From Punctularia strigosozonata HHB-11173 SS5 (lineage: Eukaryota; Basidiomycota; Agaricomycetes; Corticiales; Punctulariaceae), in assembly GCF_000264995.1 (NCBI RefSeq), contig NW_006767445.1:327255-376202 (forward strand): DNA of 48,948 nucleotides, given 5' to 3'. The notes below the pieces were generated by a model. The model worked only from the letters and a program-made list of their open reading frames with translations, was not told where the DNA came from and made no database searches. This document shows positions 11,429 through 22,538 of the stretch, piece by piece (the stretch's first letter is position 1; every line of letters starts with the position of its first letter). A program made the position numbers and the translations under genes.

Positions 11429-13879
11429 TCATGCCGAACCCGATGAGACCAAAGAAACGCTAAGCGGCATTTGCGGCGATGCCCTTGCGACCCCTTTCAC
11501 ATAGGGTGTTTGACCAATGCCGATACGCCAGTCAATTTGCGCTGCGTCGGGTGTGAAGCAAAAATGTTCCAGCAGGACGGATAGAACCGTTTCTGTTGCC
11601 ATACGGGCTGGATTAACTGGATTAATTCGACCACATTGTGCACTTACTGATCTCAAGTTCCGCAAATTTGAATCCTCTGCGATGAAAAGCGTGAGTGGTA
11701 TGTTTTTGAGTTATGAAGCTCACAGCGGCGTACATGCATGCGCGGCCCCCTCCTGCGAAGGTAAGTCTGCACTTATCCATAAGTTTATGATATGGTATGA
11801 AACAAGGGAGCTCACAAATGCGAATAGACTCCAGGTATCTTGGCGTTGACGACGCTGTCCGGTAACGGCTCCAACCAGCGCTCGGGACGCCATTCGTCAG
11901 CGTCTGTGCCCCAAATAATCTGAGACCGGTTCACGGCCGCGATGCCGATGATGACTGTCTGGTTCTCTCGTACAGGAAGCTCGGTGATGATTTGCCCGTT
12001 GGTAAGCGTAACCGGAAACATGAGTGGCAAGACAACGTCTGCTCGGGCTCTGGAGGTCCCTATATTCAATGCGACAGAAATACAGGCGCTGTTTCGCTCA
12101 CGTTCTTTGAATCACCGTTGTCGGTGCCCAGCTAGGATATCGCGGATTTAAATAAGCGTTTGTCTTCCTCGATATTGTTAACTTACACTCGTAATGTTTC
12201 CCTGCATACAGCGTCAAGATAGGCTATGCGATTATGAAGAATAAGTTCCACATCCCATGATTCGTAACCGTGCAGCGCTCACGCAATGTCACCAGTTTAT
12301 CGTAGTCTAGCTTTCCGTGCGTGCGACGTGCATCTGTGATCTCTCGACGGAGCTTCTCCTGCTCTTCTAGATGAAGGGAAAGGCACCACAGTATACGGGC
12401 GAGCGCGTTTCCAGTGGATTCCTTGACAAAGAAGAAATGAATAAATATAGCAACGAGTTCGTGAATATCTTACGTGTCCCGCGAAGAGAAGTGTGTTCAT
12501 TTGTGCAAGTAGCTCTTCTTCATCTAGCTGCTCTTTCTTTGAGACATTCATGTTTGCGTTCACTTTGATCATTCGAAAGTAAGGAGCCGTAGCGTGAAGG
12601 AGCGCTCGGAACATACACAAGATACTCATAATATCCTTTCCTCGTCCCGTTTGAGTAGAAGCCATCTCTTCGCCGGCAGAAAGTGCATGCTTTTTATGAG
12701 TAAATATATCCTTGCTCGTGCGATCCATAATCGCAACGACATCGCGAATTTTGGCGATGCGTTTTGATGGAACCTTCGCAGCTAAAAACCGCTGAAGTCG
12801 CGTAGGTAATACCTGGATTAGGAAGACAAGGAGCATGCGATAGGGCAAGAGCGGAAAAAGGACGGGCCTAGAACGATTATGAGCACGTCATACCTTGGCC
12901 TCGATGAGATACATACAGGAGGCTTCTGGTAGCGTTAGCATATTCGTTTTCCACTTCCTCATCTAGTGCTTGGAATGTGTACCCCAGCCCGCCAACACCG
13001 ATATGTTCAAGGGATGTCCGTGACATCCACTGTAGCATATCAATTTTCTTGCTTCCATCCTGGGTTCTGGTCATCAGGCGGTCGGCTAGCTGAGACCGTT
13101 CAGACCCCAGATCAAAACGGGTATTGCAGTGCTCACTTGTTCTGCAATCTCATGAGATATGCTTGCAAGCCCGCGCATATGAGCAAGAGAAAACACAGGA
13201 TTCAGCAATTTCCGCTGTCTATGGAGCTTGTGAGCTTCGTCTCCATTGTTCATCCTAGGGAGCATACTTTCGGTGGGCCTCTCCTATCACCCGACAGAGT
13301 TTATCACCGCTTGAGCTACAGTGCAGAGAACGGAACGGCGCACCATGGGTAGACAACAGTCCAGGCCCGAATATCGCACGATTCTGACTGCGTACCACCA
13401 CATCAGCACGGTCTGCATACTATGAGTCCGCAGATTCAGGCTCACGCAACAAAACCGGAGGTTTCCTCGAATAGTTGTCCATCCTTAACCAAAACGTGAT
13501 GCAAGGCACGCGGGTCCGTGATGTAAATTTGCTCGTCCTAAGCCAGGTGACCGTCGCTTGAGCTTATGCACGAGAATTGAGCAGATGATAACGCACACCG
13601 ATGAGACCATTGATACGGACAGCGCTCCCGTATATACGCGGCAGCATCAGATGGTAGTCCAACGCCCAAGGAGAGAATAGTTTCTTCATGTGTCCTGGTC
13701 CGTTGATAAGATATTCGCACACGATCGTGCAGATATGAACACTTACCTGTCACGAAAGAGGGAGAGGGTGGACCAGGGAGTTTCTTAATGGCACATTTGG
13801 TCGCTGAGCGAGAGTATAATCGCCAGATCGCCACAAAGGCGGAACAGAGAGACGCGACGAAGAGCAGAGTGAGGTCCAT
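11429..13879 (-). CDS. cytochrome P450 monooxygenase
   Basis: Intron-rich gene for a membrane-anchored, haem-thiolate monooxygenase. The N terminus has a hydrophobic anchor (MDLTLLFVASLCSAFVAIW) followed by the proline hinge LPGPPSPS. The I-helix motif is FAGHESTG (about 12465), the K-helix ExxR is ETLR (about 12190), and the PERW motif is DEWRPERW (about 11885). The haem loop FAGGGRACIG is split by an intron; its cysteine lies near 11742-11746, and the exon after it gives FKFAELEIK and then TVLSVLLEHF. The stop follows SLVSSGSA. All hallmark motifs can be joined in frame, so I regard it as functional. The I-helix has Ser where most P450s have the second Thr. The substrate is unknown; it lies in the same 14 kb as an adenylate-forming reductase and a transporter. 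I do not assign a CYP family. Confidence 0.88.
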
Positions 13880-15059
13880 GGGTCGTTGGTAATCTATGAT
13901 AACGAAGACCTTGATATACTGACCGCCACCCAGTGGGCGATTCTGTGGGTACCTCAGCGCTGCGATCTGCACCTATATGCACACATGGATCACGCGATCC
14001 TCGCAGAAAGCCTGCAGCTTTCCGGCCGGCTTTCATATCTCCTGCTTCGTAATCGGTTCCATTTTCGTTTAAGATTGGCTTAGCTTCTGCGTGCATGCTT
14101 GAGTGCCGAGCTATCGGATCTCATATCTTCACCTGGAGAAACGATCCACAAAAACATGCTTGCAGGACGACTGCTTTATCTGCGATACCCTGAGCGAGCG
14201 CTCAGATGCCTGTTGCCCTGTTGGGCGGGTTAGATAATGAGGTTTTGGCCCGGTTATCCTTGATTCACCGAAGCCTCAGCATCGGACAGCTTATCTGTGG
14301 GCGTACCTGCAGTATAGATCTAAGCAACGCGGCAAGATAGCAGCAAGGGCAAGGGCATACTCATTGGGAAGAGTGTATTACGCAAAGATGGCGTAAGCCA
14401 GCCCTGCTCCTATTCAGGTCATCTGACATTGGTTCAAACCTCCGATATCGTACATCGGAAGATGGTATCGGCAATGATGCTTGTATGTGCTCGGTGAGTG
14501 TGCTGCGATAATCACGTTCATCGTCGCAGACACTCACCATCCATTCGCGGAGCGTGTCCAGGCATCCTAACGCTTCGTGTCACCCGCGGTTTCCAAGTTC
14601 GCCGCGGACGAGCTTTACAAACGGCGGTGAGTCCACCCCGGGACAAGACGCTAGCAGTATGAGGCAACATTGATGGCGACGACGACTCTGTCACCGGGTT
14701 TGCTGGGCATATGATCTATGAGTCCACACCATGCTCGTTTTGCGAGAAGTTGCGCCTGTATACTGTATCGACTCCTGATGGCATCCCAGATCCGCGATGC
14801 TTGCGGAGCGAGAAGATCGAGTGCAACTAGTCATAATTACGTACGCGCGTGAGACGCGTTCAAATACGCACGTCGGGTCGAGATCATAACCTATTAGGCA
14901 GGCTGTATAAAATCGCATGATACCTTCACAGATGCGGTGAAAGGGGAGGCTTTCCTGCATTAAGTCTAAGGGGGACGAGTACATATGATACACATGAACG
15001 ATTGCGATAAGGGTATGCATGCGATAACTAGCCGAGACAGTAGGACAGTGACAGGTACC
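13880..15059. other. intergenic, unresolved coding traces
   Basis: 1.2 kb between the P450 start and the RNR stop. At about 14570-14830 the plus strand has exon-like frames (for example FAADELYKRR before a gtgagt donor, and ESTPCSFCEKLRLYTV), which may be remnants of a gene, but I could not join them into a model. The P450 promoter should lie in 13880-14200. Confidence 0.35.
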
Positions 15060-18000
15060 TCAGCCCGAGCACATCACACATGCATCCTTGTTCTCCAAAG
15101 AGCACATTAACTTCTCCTGCTCCAGCTCGCGCTCTTTCTGACGCTGCAGCGCCGCGGCGAACGCAGGATCCTGTGCGGCCGCAGCTTGCGTGCGCTCGTC
15201 GAGCGAGACGGCTTCGGCCGGGACGTCATTCTGTGCCGTGCTGGACGCAGCTAGGGATTGAGGTGCAGCATCGATCGGCGCGACTGCCGGTGCAGCATCC
15301 GACACCTCCGCCTTAGGTTTTCCCTTTTCCCTGCCCTCCTTCGCCGCTTGGAGCACCTTCTGGTCAACCGTGAACTGAATCGCGTTCGCCGCGGGGCGCG
15401 TACGCAGATAGTACATGCCCGTCTTCAATCCTTTCCGCCAACCGTAGAAGTGCATGCTCGTAAGCTGACCCATCGTTGGCGCCTGGAGGTGAACGTTGAG
15501 CGACTGAGATTGGCAGATGAACGCGCCGCGGTCCGCGGCCATGTCGAGCACGACCTTCTGGGAAAGCTCCCAGACGGTCTTGTAGATCGCCTTGACGTCG
15601 TCCGGGATGCCGATGATGGACTGGATGGAGCCGTTGTTCGCGATGATCATGTTCTTCATCTGGTCGTCCCAAAGCTTGAGTTCGACGAGCTCGCGGAGAA
15701 GCCAGGGGCAGACGACTTGGAACTCGCCCGCGAGCACACGACGAGTGTAGATGTTACTAAGCCATACGTTAGCATCAATTCGGGAATGGAACCCGTGTGT
15801 GCTTACCTCGTATACGGCTCGAAGCATTCGTTGAAGCCAAGGATTTGGCTGGTTGACGCCGTCGGCATCGGCGCCAGCAGCAACGAGTTCCGTAGACCCG
15901 TCCTCGTGATCTTCTCCTTCAACGACTTCCAGTCCCAAAGGTCGGTCGGCGTCACGCCCCAGAGGTCGTACTGTAGCTTGCCCTGTTGTGCGGGACTGCC
16001 CTCCCACGTTTCGTACGGTCCATCGCGCTCCGCAATCTCGCTCGACGCCTCGAGCGCGGCGTGGTACAGCGTCTCGAAAATCTGCTTGTTGAGCTGCTTT
16101 GCCGCAGGCGAGTCGAACGGCATGCGGAGCATCATGAACGTGTCGGCCAGGCCCTGAACGCCAAGGCCGACCGGCCGGTGGCGCATGTTCGAGCGACGCG
16201 CGGACGGGATCGGGTAGTGGTTCACGTCGATGACGCGGTTGAGGTTGTAGGTAACGACCTTGGCGACCTCGTGCAGCTTCTTGAAGTCGTAGGTCTTGGT
16301 AGACATGTCGACAAATGAGGGGAGCGCCATCGACGCGAGGTTGCACACGGCCGTCTCCTCTGGTGAGGAGTACTCGATGATCTCTGTGCAGAGGTTAGAA
16401 GACTTGATGGTGCCCAAGTTTTGCTGATTGGACTTCGCTGAAGAGGATGTCAGGCGGAGTGCGACGAGAAGGCTCGCAAAGACTGACAGTTGCACGCATC
16501 CTTGTAGAGCATGAATGGCCCGCCAGTCTCAATCTGCGCCTCCATGATCGCATACCAGAGCTTCTGCGCCGGGATGGTCTTCTTCGCCCTGCCCTCCTTC
16601 TCGTACCTCTCAAACAAGGCCTCGAACTCAGGTCCCCACACTTCGTGCAGCCCCGGTGCTTCGTTCGGGCAGAACAACGACCAGTCGCCGTTAGCCTCGA
16701 CCCTTTTCATGCTGCCTCGTCGTTAGCTTCACGCAGCAATGAAATCAATAAGAATATACTCACAAAAGATCTGGTATCCAGAGCGCGTAGAATAAGTCGC
16801 GCGCGCGAACCTCCTCCTTTCCGTGATTCTTGCGGAGGTCAATGAACTCGAAGATGTCGGCGTGCCATGGCTCCAGGTAGATTGCGAATGCGCCGGGGCG
16901 CTTGTTACCGCCCTGGTCGACGTACCGGGCAGTAGAGTCGAATGCCCGAAGCATGGGTACGATACCGTTCGAGTACCCATTCGTGCCAGCGATATATGAT
17001 CTGCGAATAGGAATGTCATCAGGCAGGACTTAACCAAAGCGCGATCAGATTGACTCACCCCGTTGCACGAATGTTGTGGATGTGCAGTCCGATACCACCC
17101 GCGGTCTTGCTGATCATCGCGCAGTTCTTGAGCGTGTCATAGATACCTTCTATCGAGTCGTCCTGCATCGCGAGCAGGTAACAGCTGGACAATTGCGGCC
17201 GGGGGGTCCCGGCGTTGAAAAGCGTCGGCGAGCCGTGGTTGAAGTACTTCTGCGACATGAGGTCGTAAGTCTGAACAGCGCGTTTAATGTCGGCGCCGTG
17301 AATGCCGACGGCGACTCGCATGAGGAGGTGTTGGGGGCGTTCGGCGGGACGGCCGTTGAGTTTGAGTAGGTACGAGCGCTCCAGCGTCTTGAAGCCAAAG
17401 CTGAGTCGACTGGTCAGCCCGGTTCCAAGAGGGAAGGATAGGGACGAACAAGTTGTACTGGAAGTCGCGTTCGTATACAACAGCGGAGTCCAGAGTGGCG
17501 GCGTTGGCCATGACGATGTCATAGGTTTCTTGTGAGATCAGTCCTGCGGGCTTTCCCGTCTTGGGGTTCACTACCGTCTGCTTAGCCAACTTTGCCCATG
17601 AAGTCGACGATGAAGTGACACACCATATTCATACAGATCCTTGACGACTTCGGAGAACTTGTTCTTGGTCTCCTTGTGCAAGTTCGAGACAGCGATGCGA
17701 GCAGCGAGGATAGCGTAGTCGGGGTGCTTGGTGGTAAGGTATGCCGCTGTCTCTGCAGCAAGATTCTAGAGGAAAGAGTTAGCTGGGGTGAAATCGGTAG
17801 GGACGAGGCATGACGGACGTCTAGTTCGATGGTCGTGACTCCAGGATAGACGCCGGATATGACTTTCTGCGCAATCCTGCAGAGCGCAGAGAATTATCAG
17901 CAACTATAAGGCGCCAATTAAGAGCGCTCTTACTCGACTGCATCTACATGATCAGTGTCCAGACCGTAACACAGTTTCGCTATGCGCTTCGTGATCTAGG

Positions 18001-18228
18001 TCCGCACGAATCAGCCAACATGAAGACCGATCAGCTAGCGAATGGCGCACCTTATCAAACTGTACGATCTCCTTCCGTCTGTTCAACCACCACATCGACT
18101 GAGTATATCGTTGCGAGATAGGCCTTAGAACACATACCCGTCTAGCGGCAATTTTTCGGTTAGTCAGCCCGCGCAGACATATGGAACTAAGAAACGGTGT
18201 GCCCACCTCTCTTGAAAACATAAGCCAT
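15060..18228 (-). CDS. RNR1: ribonucleoside-diphosphate reductase, large subunit (class Ia R1)
   Basis: Reduces ribonucleoside diphosphates to deoxyribonucleotides for DNA synthesis, as a complex with the small subunit. The N-terminal ATP-cone reads [18 protein letters not shown] across four-, 22- and 28-nt exons. Catalytic features: the redox cysteine in PQLSSCYLL, the thiyl/active-site segment [10 protein letters not shown], the partner cysteine in [11 protein letters not shown], the tyrosine pair in [13 protein letters not shown], and the C-terminal swinging-arm CxxC in DACVMCSG just before the stop. Domain order and content match fungal R1 proteins, with an Ala/Pro-rich, low-complexity linker before the tail. 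The start ATG at 18226-18228 is followed after 22 nt by a canonical donor. Four ACGCG motifs 100-145 bases upstream suggest G1/S control. It is the most conserved gene of the window. Confidence 0.96.
18138..18141 (-). other. RNR1: predicted 4-nt micro-exon of RNR1
   Basis: The four bases ACGG (minus strand) sit between an acceptor ctag, preceded by the branch-point-like TGACTAAC, and a donor gtatgt. Including them joins exon 1 (18207-18228) to exon 3 (18051-18078) in frame and rebuilds the family-conserved KRDGRKE. Skipping them shifts the frame. Confidence 0.75.
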
Positions 18229-18325
18229 TATTGCAATTGAAGAGGTCTATGTGAAGGAGGAGCGGCTGAACGGGCGGGCGTGGATAGCAGAGACAGCAAG
18301 CTGCAGAGAGTAATATACAACCCGA

Positions 18326-18371
18326 ACGCGCCTTACGTAAAGCGCGTCTCATGTGGACGGGCGCGTCGCGT
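18326..18371. promoter_or_regulatory. cluster of ACGCG (MBF/MluI-box-like) motifs
   Basis: Four ACGCG cores lie in 46 bases: 18326-18330 (plus), and CGCGT at 18343-18347, 18362-18366 and 18367-18371 (the last two in tandem). They are 98-143 bases upstream of the RNR1 ATG. In yeasts MBF binds ACGCG-type boxes to drive ribonucleotide reductase genes at G1/S; use of the same mechanism here is inference. Confidence 0.5.
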
Positions 18372-18649
18372 TGACCGTGTTTGTGTCTGCTTGCTCCGGC
18401 TTGGGTCGCATCCCTCCCCGCGACCAGGAGTCCACACCTTGCCGACAACACAGGTCCAGTGTACTCGGTGCGTTCATCTGGACAGCTACGTGGCCAAACA
18501 TACAAATACCTAAGCAGTTCTCGCTGCGTGAAACAATAGCGACCAGATATGGATGGCCAGGGAATGGCATTAATAAAACGGCCATTCGCGCAATCATATT
18601 TTGAAACATAGCACTAAATGTACGGGGCCGCATCCATATCGACATCCTT

Positions 18650-19394
18650 TCAGAATTTTCTCAGCTTGACATGCACCACCTTCGTTTCGCCCAAGCTCTG
18701 CATCTCGTCGATCAGAGGCTTGCCTTGCGGGTTGCCCTCGATCGCTTGCTGATGCGCCTGCCAACATATCGGTCAGCTAGATTTTTAACAACTGAGATCG
18801 GATCGCCTACTTCAACGCTCGGCCACCCCACCACCACGGCATAAACGCTCGAGTCGTTCACCTCCTTGGCAAACGCCGACGCCGCCATGAACTGCCCGAT
18901 GACCCCAAAAATCTCCACCAGCCGTGCACCGTTCTCGGGCGACGTAACCTTTTGTACGGCCACCTCTGTGACGGGATGCGTTAACGCCGCGGCGGTCCCC
19001 TTCTCGCGCGTCTCGCTCAAGGCGGGGAACGGGAAGAGATAGAAAGATGGCGGTGCGAAGGGAACTGCGAGCTCGCGCCCGATCTGGGCGAGCGGCTCGT
19101 GCAGCTCCGACTTGGCGAAGTCCGTGTAGGCTTGCGCAGAGTCCCATTCTTATGATCGCGGAAGAAAGGAACACATCGATGAGCCTGTGGTGCGTTACGA
19201 CGTGGCCGAAGAGACATGCCGGAAAAGATCCAAATGACGGTAGTCCCTTCCGGACCTGGTTCGATTTGTTCGCCCCTGTGCTGTTCCAGGAGGCCCGGGG
19301 CCTTGGCAATCCCTGCCAAAGCTTGGTCGACGGCTTGTGGATTCGTCCTGTAAGCATCCGAGGCAGGAATCGAAACGACCATAGTGACGGTCAT
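18650..19394 (-). CDS. dimeric alpha-beta barrel protein (ABM-like)
   Basis: Gene with about three exons. Exon 1 starts MTVTMVVSIPASDAYR and runs into GLLEQHRGEQIEPGPEGTTV, then an intron of about 70 nt. Exon 2 resumes with WDSAQAYTDFAKSELHEPL and continues to VVVGWPSVE, after which a short intron leads to the C terminus (QQAIEGNPQGKPLIDEMQ, stop at 18650-18652). A beta-strand-rich half with WxF/WDS and a repeat of the same pattern (VVVGWPSVE...HQQAI) fits the ferredoxin-like antibiotic-biosynthesis-monooxygenase fold, which acts on quinols and haem or only as a stress protein. No signal peptide is visible. Assignment to the fold is moderate; the reaction is unknown. It is tandem with RNR1 but probably unrelated in function. 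Confidence 0.65.
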
Positions 19395-20331
19395 CTTGGT
19401 TTATTTCGTGGTTGCGTGTAGCGAGGAGATGTGCTGGGAAGGTGATCGTAACTGAGTCAGATACAGTGCGTGTATATGGGTGGCTTTGCGCCGTACCGTA
19501 ATGATTAGCTACGGGTGAGTAGTGGAAGTTGGACGATGGGCAGCGTAAGCTACGTCATAGCCGTCCCTTAAGTACGGCCTACGAGACGCCCGGTCTGCGG
19601 CCGTACCGTCCCATTGGCCGCCTTCAGTTTCAACCGCGATGCGCTGTCGTTTTCGAGACGGGTTGGTCTGGTTCGAGTGCTTCAGGCGTTTGTGATATAC
19701 GGACGGATGACGGCCGTCGACCACAGCGTTGAGAACGCGAGCTGGAAGGACACGATGTCCGGCGCAGCGATATTCGTGTAAGGTGAAGGCGAATCGTGTT
19801 GAGGGCCAGGGGGGGAACACTTGCGGGCAACAAGGCACGAATGTCTTGAATCGACCTTTTCCTGTTCTAAGCAAGGCGTGGCTTGCGGGAATGACGCGGG
19901 ATTGACATGATGTGGCAGGATCAACGAAGATCGATGGAGAGGCTGGTGAAGGAGCATGACGCCTGATTAGGTGACACGGGAATGACGCAGAAAGCAAGCT
20001 ATAGGCAATTTGAGGTTGAAGGCGGTCCCTGATGAATTGCATGATGGATTTCATGTGGGAGTAGCTAGGTAGATGCCGAGTGGCGGAGGGGAAAGCGCGA
20101 TTCTGACCGACGACGGTGGATCTTGCTGGGAGCGATTGCCCGCATACGTGCATATAGACGTCGTGCCGATGAAGACCTCCTCAATGGATCCATCTATGGG
20201 ACGTTCTCAGACACTCCTTTAACCAAGCTGCCGAAGATAAGAAACACCCACCAACTCGAACACGGCGCTCAAGGTCCTCGCTACCACACAACGACCTCAT
20301 CCTCCATCGCCTGGGAAACGCCATCCTCGAC
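19395..20331. other. intergenic, about 0.9 kb
   Basis: Upstream of the alpha-beta barrel gene and downstream of the Cir_N gene. A 214-codon open frame on the minus strand (19509-20153) has Pro/Ser/Arg-rich, motif-free content and no splice or family support, so I treat it as fortuitous. Confidence 0.45.
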
Positions 20332-21407
20332 TCATCTCCTATCGCGCCATACGCCTCCACCTCCGCGTTCTCGGCCTCGCCGAGCCTCTTCGACTTCCTC
20401 CCTATTGAACACATCCCGATACCCTCCGTAGCCCCCGTGCACTGTCGACGGCGTCTCGCTCCCCCTCATTTCCCTCTTCTTCCGCTCGATGAGCGCCAAC
20501 GCTCTCGCCCTCTCCGACGATTCTCGTGTCTGTCGCTCCGTCACCGAGTCTTTCGGCAGCTTCGGAGTATCTCTCGTGGATGCTGGCGGAGGCGGCGGCG
20601 TGGGCCGGCGTTTATCGCGGTTGTAGCGCGGCCGAGATGGTGGTAAGGTAGGCATCGAGGAAGAAGAACCCGACCGGGAAGAGAGAGTGGTATTGATGAA
20701 CGTCAACGGGTCAGCCGCGGACTGCCGAGCGAGGTCTCGGTTGCGTCGCCCCTCATCAATCTCTTTTTCCACGTCTCGGGATTTGGAGGAGTACCAAGGA
20801 TTGAGATCTTTCTTCGAGGGAGCGAGGGCAACGCCTTTCTCGTCTTCCTTTTCTGCTTCTTTAGCCTTGTCTTTCGGAGTGCGGTGCTTCGTAGACGCGG
20901 ACGCGAGGGCTGCAGAGATTTGTTGCTGTAGAGTGTCGGTGAGCAGTACGTCCTTCAAGCAAGGCAAATGGGAGGTCGCGCCGCAGCAGAAGACAGCCTA
21001 GGTAGGTAGGTAGGTACTAGCATACATACTTGTTCCAAGTCCTCGAAGAAGTTTATGTGTCCGCCACTGGTAGGCAAACCGCTGGTGCTCGCCTCAATCT
21101 CGGCTCTCCGGCTACCCTCCAGCGCCTTCATCAGCTCCTCCTCCTCTCTCTTCGGCTTCTTCTCGTTCAGTCCAGCACGTTCGCGAAGCAGCGATATCCG
21201 GGCTTCGGCGTCCTGTAACCGCCACTCATGAGCTCCGGCCCACTGATCCACACAGCCAAGAGACGTGGTACGAACCGCCAACATCATGCGCCCTTCCTCC
21301 TTTGCCTCGTTAAGCCGCGCCTCTTCTTCATCGCGCTTGACACGGGCGATATTATCCCGGCGGTAGGGATGGTACGACTTGTGGTGTGCGATGTTTAGCT
21401 TGCCCAT
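20332..21407 (-). CDS. Cir_N-domain protein, LENG1-like
   Basis: Three-exon gene for a charged, probably nuclear protein. The N terminus MGKLNIAHHKSYHPYRRDNI followed by ARVKRDEEEARL is the Cir_N signature found in CBF1-interacting corepressor and leukocyte-receptor-cluster member 1 relatives. After an intron near 21215-21275 come EARISLLRERAGL and a Glu/Lys-rich stretch, then INFFEDLEQ before a second intron near 20970-21030. The long last exon has KDLNPWYSSK (the NPW segment of this family), Ser-rich and proline-rich linkers, a coiled basic region (ARALALIERKKREMRG) and a Gly/Arg-rich end. No catalytic residues are expected; relatives are linked to splicing complexes. Start is the first ATG and matches the family N terminus exactly. 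Confidence 0.82.
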
Positions 21408-21512
21408 CCTTCGCAGACTGCGAGAACAAAGCCTGTAATGCTCTCAGCAGATAGCAGCGCGTCATGTCGGCATATTGACAAACTGAAAGACAATCCCTGC
21501 AAAGAGGTGCGG

Positions 21513-22315
21513 TAACTCCTGGTGGCTCAGTCGTTGGGTTGAGAGTCAGAGTCAGAGGCGAGCGCAGGCTGCAAGCGCCCTGGAATCATTAAGCACATGA
21601 CTTCGTAACTGTAACTAGAGGAAGCCCGCCATTCCACCTTCGCGGAGTCTACATCTATGTACATTGGCGCCTATTCCTTTATATTCAATACCAGCGGTAC
21701 CTAATGACAATCTCAACAGGGTCGGCCGGGAACGTGCGCTCGCTTGCGGTCAAAATTTGTGCAGGGCGCCGCTGCCAAATTCGAGTGTCGTTCAAGTAGC
21801 GGTCGGCTTGATTCGTGAAATTTCGGAGCTGGTCGTTCCGTCCCGGACCAGGCGGGTGCATTTGTGGATCAAAGAGCTCCTTGAGGCACGCATAGAGCGG
21901 GCGAGCCAAGCCCAGGTTCGTGCGGTACGGACCGTTGTCACAGGCCACCGCCTCCAGCGCGGGCATCATGGTGCTGCAACCGCGACCAGACCAGTACCGC
22001 TCGAGGGCGTCGTCCGGGAAGAGTGTGGTCACGAAGCCCATGTGGAACGTCGCCGAGCAATCTGTCATGACCAAGCGCTGGACGTTGGGAGAGTGGGACA
22101 GGAAAGTTTGTACCACATCCAACCGTGCGTGGATGCCAGACAGGCTGAGGTATCGAACAGAGGAGAGCGATATGTAACGACCAGAAGCGTGCGCATCGTT
22201 GCTGACACTCGCATTCACTAGGTGCATAAGGAGAGGTGTTGAATCCACTTCGATCCCGTTGTCGGGGTCAGGAGACCGGATGGCGCAGAGTCGAAGGTCC
22301 TTCATAGCAGGCGCG
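21513..22315. repeat. left copy of an 803-base duplication flanking the N gap
   Basis: Same sequence as 22539-23341, offset by 1026 bases, as judged from the identical translations and matching ends. It contains a truncated copy (21685-22305, minus) of the F-box/LRR-like gene at 22711-23692. It stops at the first N, at a point that continues uninterrupted in the right copy. This is what overlapping contig ends look like when scaffolded without merging. Confidence 0.9.
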
Positions 22316-22538
22316 NNNNNNNNNNNNNNNNNNNNNNNNNNNNNNNNNNNNNNNNNNNNNNNNNNNNNNNNNNNNNNNNNNNNNNNNNNNNNNNNNNNNN
22401 NNNNNNNNNNNNNNNNNNNNNNNNNNNNNNNNNNNNNNNNNNNNNNNNNNNNNNNNNNNNNNNNNNNNNNNNNNNNNNNNNNNNNNNNNNNNNNNNNNNN
22501 NNNNNNNNNNNNNNNNNNNNNNNNNNNNNNNNNNNNNN
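22316..22538. other. assembly gap (223 Ns)
   Basis: Run of N bases between the two identical copies. Confidence 0.99.

Noticed and set aside
15258-16157. 299-codon plus-strand frame
   Set aside because: Exact antisense shadow of the RNR1 coding region.
19509-20153. 214-codon minus-strand frame
   Set aside because: Motif-free, Pro/Arg/Ser-rich composition, no splice or family support; likely a chance open frame in G+C-rich intergenic DNA.
21685-22305. Second F-box/LRR-like gene left of the gap
   Set aside because: Identical to the start of the right-hand gene and cut by the Ns; treated as an assembly artefact, not a separate gene.
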